64,000 nt of DNA, from assembly GCA_947172415.1 (NCBI GenBank), contig OX359199.1:1328001-1392000 (forward strand), in the 5' to 3' direction. Under the pieces are notes generated by a model. It searched no databases and had not been told where the DNA came from. It saw nothing but the letters and a program-made list of their open reading frames with translations. Both the position numbers and the translations under genes were made by a program. This document shows, in pieces, positions 61,501-64,000 of the stretch; position 1 is the stretch's first letter; the number at the start of each line of letters is the position of its first letter. This DNA is from Chondrosia reniformis (taxonomy: Eukaryota; Porifera; Demospongiae; Chondrillida; Chondrillidae).

Positions 61501-64000
61501 TGGTTAATTAGACGAACGAATAACGATTGAATAAATGACAAATGCTTAAAAAAATTGATGATTACTTTGCCAAGTTGTAACCCTCATATGTACCTAATAA
61601 AGTTATACTGTGTTCAATTTTATTATTTATGCTTAAAAACATATATTTTCAATGCCGTTAGTCAAAACTTCAATTATCCAAACAATGGATTATCCGAACA
61701 CCCTTCGGTCCCGATGTGTTTGGATAAGTGACTTCCTACTGTATATAAATATTACACTGCTGATTAAAATTTCTCTAAATGTTGTTCTTCTAGCAACTTA
61801 TTTTTAGTGTCAAGCCAAGTGTATATTTTGTAAAATGAATCATTAAAGAAGTGAAAGTCTGCAAAATTACAAGTTGATAATATAGTCCTCTCTATTCTGT
61901 AAACAGATGTACATAATGTCATTGGGCATCATTGGATGTTCATCATTACTGTATTATGTATATCAAATTAAGGCTATTACATAAGAGGAAGAATAACAGT
62001 AAATAGCCCTTTTGTACTTAATGACAAAAATTTCTTACATGTAACCTTCATTGTTACATCATCTAAACTCAATGCCATCTACTGTCTACTTGTCCAGGAT
62101 TATGTGTCTCATCTCTATGGAGCACTACGTTTGATTAGTTGTTTTTGTATAATATTTTAATGATTTTTTCTAATGAAATGAGATAACCCTATACGTACGT
62201 ATAAGTAAAACTTAGTTAAATAATGTCTCTCCACTAATGTATGTGTCAGTGTGTTTCATGTTATTTTGTAAAGTCACTTCAGTTTGAGTATAAAGGTATG
62301 TGCACCTGTTAATAGTTATTCAAGGTTACATTGACTCTGTCTTCTTTTGATCTGTGTCAGTAAAATGTTTGCTCTTTCAACAGTTTTGTATCATTTTCGT
62401 CATGAAGACAAAGCCCTAAGTGAAGAGGAGTGTAAAGATATAGCTTTAGCTAGAGAAGATTGGGATAGGAAGCTTGCATCTAATCTGTCTGTCAATCCAA
62501 TTGAAAATATCCAAGAAACAGTTCAGTTCCTTGAGAAGGAGAGGTTTGGTAGTGATTACTTGCAGTGTTTGAAGAGTAAGTTACTCCGAGTATAAATATT
62601 CTTATGTAATTGTAATCTTACTGTTGTGAAACAGTTCCAAGTTTTAGTGTTTGACAATTGACATGATGTTATTTTATTAGCAAAATATAAAGTCCAATTA
62701 AATAGCCATTTTACATGGATTATTTGCTGATTTGTGTAGAACGTGTTTTGATATCATAGAGATTAAGCATTTCTAATTGATTAAATGTTAAAATATTCAT
62801 ACAGTTTGTTTCAATTTCCAACTAAATTATAATCTAATTGTGTGGATAAACATTCACCCATTAAAACCATCTTATATCGACTTCTATATTATAAGGTTCT
62901 TCATATTTACATATTTACGTACAGCCATTAATAATAAGCTGTTCAGCTTGCCAATGTATGTATTGTATGTATTGTATTTGAACTGTCTTGTTTCTCCCTG
63001 TATATAGCATTCAAATCACTATATGAAGAGAGATTGCTCACAGAAGGTGAAGTAAGAAAGTACGGAGATGAAGGTTTTATAAATGCTTCCAACAAGTCAG
63101 TCTCAGATATGGAGAGGATTGAAGAGTTGTTAAGGAGGCACGAAAAGAATAGTGGAGAGGTATCAAAGCTAAAAGGTAAGGTTTAACATTCATGTACAAC
63201 AATACTGTGTTGTTGTTTCTACATAAAGTATCAACTGATCAAATACACTTCTCAAGTTTTAAAAGATATACGTAAGCTTTTCCCACTGAGTACATTGTTT
63301 TTAATTAAATGATATTTTGTTTACTCTGGAAACAATACAAAGTGTGTACCATTATAGAAAGGATATTACTTTTTGTGTTTCAGATACATAATAAATAGCA
63401 GATAAGGTCAGTCAGTATAAGTATATATTGATAATACGTTACTAGTGACTACTGTAACATTCAAAATTGTTCTACGGGCCAAAAGCATGTACGTATTGGC
63501 ACAACTGAAATTGGGAATAGCCATACATTTCAGATATACATGTACATTTATTTCAGATATAATCTGTAGTTCATACTAATTTGTTGCATATAGAAATAAA
63601 AGAATCTCAAAAGTATAATTATAATTATACCCCGTTGCCGGGGCAACCGCCAGGATATAACAGTATTTAAGAAGCTATATACTGCCCTCGGATTCTTAAA
63701 TTCTGTTTAAGAAGCTATATACTGCCCTCGGATTCTTAAAGTCCCGCCAAAATAATGATAAGAAGCTTCGGAGTATATATCACTTATACCACGGCGCTTC
63801 GGTGTATATAGGTTTATATACGTACTCGCCCTCGGGCGCTATGCGCCCTCGTGACTCGTACTTATAAAACCCATATTCACCTCAGCGCCGTGGTATAACT
63901 AATACGTATATACAGTATATGTTTGATGTAAAATGCTAAATCTCTCAGTATATTGATTTAACACAGAGTACATGCAACTTGAGTGGAGTTCAGCAAAGTT
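49585..64000 (+). CDS. Second CARD-repeat adaptor gene, partial, with at least 12 tandem module exons
   Basis: Exon 1 at 49585-49663 encodes MTSEKLDTRCPCVAEKDW. Then come ten type-1 module exons of 192 bases: 52735-52926, 53518-53709, 54300-54491, 55084-55275, 55866-56057, 56648-56839, 57434-57625, 58219-58410, 59001-59192, 60407-60598. One type-2 module follows (62384-62575), then a further exon 63008-63175 (SLYEERLLTEGEVRKYGDEG). All are phase 1 to phase 1, so the frame stays open throughout. The sequence before the right edge (63930-64000) matches the intron upstream of module 5 in the first gene, so the next module, the ZU5 and the final CARD are expected beyond the window. Each module is a 64-residue CARD-like death-fold segment (KEKILSEDECKDI). 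No stop or frame change was found in any of the ten copies. The Penelope pair lies in intron 1. Function as a signalling scaffold is inferred. Confidence 0.8.
49912..49958 (-). ncRNA. Hammerhead ribozyme, left arm of Penelope palindrome
   Basis: This is the mirror copy of the ribozyme at 52391-52437, read on the minus strand: CTGATGA, stem II GGTCC/GGACC, GAAA, and stem I ATTCCA/TGGAAT. Confidence 0.78.
50156..51181 (-). CDS. Penelope-like RT (C-terminal half) plus GIY-YIG endonuclease, left copy
   Basis: The meaningful translation runs from TFGTAMGSPVSV (about 51181) to HLYTPS-stop at 50156. It contains the catalytic YVDD box (FWKRYVDDTV), TLPFLDTKI, and then the GIY-YIG domain (GVVYRIPCGNCPKVYIGQTS, HRLTEHKRA). 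The fingers and early palm of the reverse transcriptase are missing. The open frame continues upstream to 51631, but that part is antisense to the other arm and is not real protein. There is no own start context, so it is a 5'-truncated insertion product. Confidence 0.85.
   Translation of the reverse strand, partial: TFGTAMGSPVSVTVANLVMESVEERALSTYQSPVPFWKRYVDDTVTALPQDQVKAFHSHLNTIEASIQFTVEEETDNTLPFLDTKITHHIDGSLTTTVFRKSTHTDRYLDFQSHHPLAHKVSVARTLLHRAEKICTDVPDREKEKKHVAQALHNNGYPGSLVARDWHPSTSPLCNPDEDVPKATVTLPYIRHLSECIRRILSPLGIRTCFRPHCTLRQSLVRVKDPTPAPQRTGVVYRIPCGNCPKVYIGQTSRTLKHRLTEHKRALRLGEAAQSAVAEHAMEEDHTIKWEDAEVVDHNHRYRQRCTLEAWHIRTERHKMNRDEGPLPGVYNPLIHLYTPS
51183..52193 (+). CDS. Penelope-like RT (C-terminal half) plus GIY-YIG endonuclease, right copy
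   Basis: It starts at MGSPVSVTVANLVME and has the same YVDD and GIY-YIG features as the left copy, to the same HLYTPS-stop. The frame upstream of 51183 back to 50718 is antisense to the left copy. The GTA preceding MGSP in the left copy is replaced here, so the junction lies within these few bases. Penelope reverse transcriptases prime at nicked or exposed DNA ends. Confidence 0.85.
   Translation: MGSPVSVTVANLVMESVEERALSTYQSPVPFWKRYVDDTVTALPQDQVKAFHSHLNTIEASIQFTVEEETDNTLPFLDTKITHHIDGSLTTTVFRKSTHTDRYLDFQSHHPLAHKVSVARTLLHRAEKICTDVPDREKEKKHVAQALHNNGYPGSLVARDWHPSTSPLCNPDEDVPKATVTLPYIRHLSECIRRILSPLGIRTCFRPHCTLRQSLVRVKDPTPAPQRTGVVYRIPCGNCPKVYIGQTSRTLKHRLTEHKRALRLGEAAQSAVAEHAMEEDHTIKWEDAEVVDHNHRYRQRCTLEAWHIRTERHKMNRDEGPLPGVYNPLIHLYTPS
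52391..52437 (+). ncRNA. Hammerhead ribozyme, right arm of Penelope palindrome
   Basis: Stem I ATTCCA, then CTGATGA, stem II GGTCC-TGGATT-GGACC, GAAA, a short palindromic ACGT stem III, and TGGAAT closing stem I with six pairs. The cleavage site is predicted between the two U's before GGAAT. It lies about 200 bases after the stop codon, in the same direction as the coding frame. Such minimal hammerheads are established components of Penelope-like elements. Confidence 0.8.
52533..60880 (+). repeat. Tandem exon array: ten 782-786 bp exon-intron units
   Basis: Exon-start spacings are 783, 782, 784, 782, 782, 786, 785, 782 and 1406; the last contains a 620-bp insertion plus TTAA. Each unit has the 192-base exon, a TTTTACAG acceptor, a GTAAGC donor and the same intron. 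Units 1-8 alternate between two exon subtypes, one with GRDWRWK and one with CWDWEWK or CWDWKLK, suggesting growth by two-unit steps. Two related units lie in the first gene at 29173 and 29950. Open frames on the minus strand inside each intron are repeat shadows. Confidence 0.95.
59485..60104. mobile_element. piggyBac-like non-autonomous element in TTAA
   Basis: It begins CCCTTTATGCGCGA and ends with the exact complement TCGCGCATAAAGGG, flanked on both sides by TTAA (59481-59484 and 60105-60108). Uninterrupted array units have a single TTAA at this place. TTAA duplication plus a CCC-starting inverted repeat are the hallmarks of piggyBac. The 620 bases contain no transposase. Subterminal TATGCGTC repeats lie near the right end. 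Confidence 0.9.
61233..61741. mobile_element. pogo/Tigger-like non-autonomous element in TA
   Basis: The left end CAGTAGAACGTTGATTATCC and right end GGATAAGTGACTTCCTACTG form imperfect inverted repeats, flanked by TA. The CAGTAG...ATTATCC ends and internal copies (AACCGAATACTTTGATTAAC, GGATTATCCGAACACCC) are typical of pogo-type miniature elements. No transposase is present. It lies in the intron between array unit 10 and the type-2 module. Confidence 0.75.
63630..63900. repeat. Hairpin element, family H, copy 2
   Basis: It opens with the palindrome GTTGCCGGGGCAAC. Two direct 46-base repeats follow, each with a TTTAAGAA...TTCTTAAA stem and a GCCCTCGG loop. A long inverted repeat at about 63783-63893 follows, with outer arms TTATACCACGGCGC and complement and an inner CCCTCGGGCGC/GCGCCCTCG part. 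The layout is the same as at 13266-13568, with different stem sequences. Confidence 0.7.

Overview
The window reads as animal nuclear DNA. It is AT-rich, with compact multi-exon genes (exons of 30-550 bases, GT-AG introns of about 50-2,000 bases) and dense repeats. The gene content (axonemal dynein remnant, CEP128-like coiled coil, DDX1 with its SPRY insert, CARD/ZU5 death-fold genes, a cystine-knot secreted protein) is metazoan. The CARD-ZU5 style and the many TACGTA-rich introns suggest a demosponge such as Amphimedon, but the species cannot be proved from the sequence alone. Exon models were built by hand from splice signals and reading-frame closure.

Layout. 1-3.86 kb: a 170-bp satellite with higher-order structure. 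4.6-6.5 kb: a self-cleaving-ribozyme repeat, a decayed dynein heavy chain C-terminus, and an intact small secreted cystine-knot gene, all gene-like parts on the minus strand. 7.4-17.2 kb (minus): a 20-exon, 739-residue coiled-coil gene that looks like CEP128. 17.95-27.28 kb (minus): a 29-exon, 727-residue DDX1 RNA helicase. 28.35-39.05 kb (plus): a 17-exon, 965-residue gene with five CARD-like modules, a ZU5 domain and a C-terminal CARD. It is divergent from DDX1.

From about 40 kb the DDX1 / CARD-ZU5 pair is repeated as a direct tandem duplication of roughly 22 kb. The second DDX1 (40.12-49.13 kb) is a pseudogene: it has a 16-base deletion in exon 2 and has lost at least three exons. The second CARD gene (49.59 kb to beyond the window end) has instead grown. 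Its first CARD-like exon type is present ten times in a row, as 782-786 base exon-plus-intron units, against two copies in the first gene. Every module exon is 192 bases and phase 1 at both ends, so copies can be added without breaking frame.

Mobile DNA includes two Penelope-like elements. One is a fresh head-to-head pair forming a 2.6-kb near-perfect palindrome with a 15-base target duplication. There are also a piggyBac-like 620-bp element in TTAA, a pogo/Tigger-like 509-bp element, a 640-bp GC-rich terminal-inverted-repeat element, a LINE 3' scrap, tRNA-like SINE heads and foldback elements. Hammerhead ribozyme cores (CUGANGA...GAAA) are visible in the Penelope elements and, less expectedly, in a short dispersed repeat family. 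Some copies of that family begin exactly at the predicted ribozyme cleavage site.

How the genes relate: DDX1 and the CARD-ZU5 gene share a divergent promoter interval in both duplicates. They have met opposite fates after duplication, decay for the helicase and module expansion for the putative immune adaptor.
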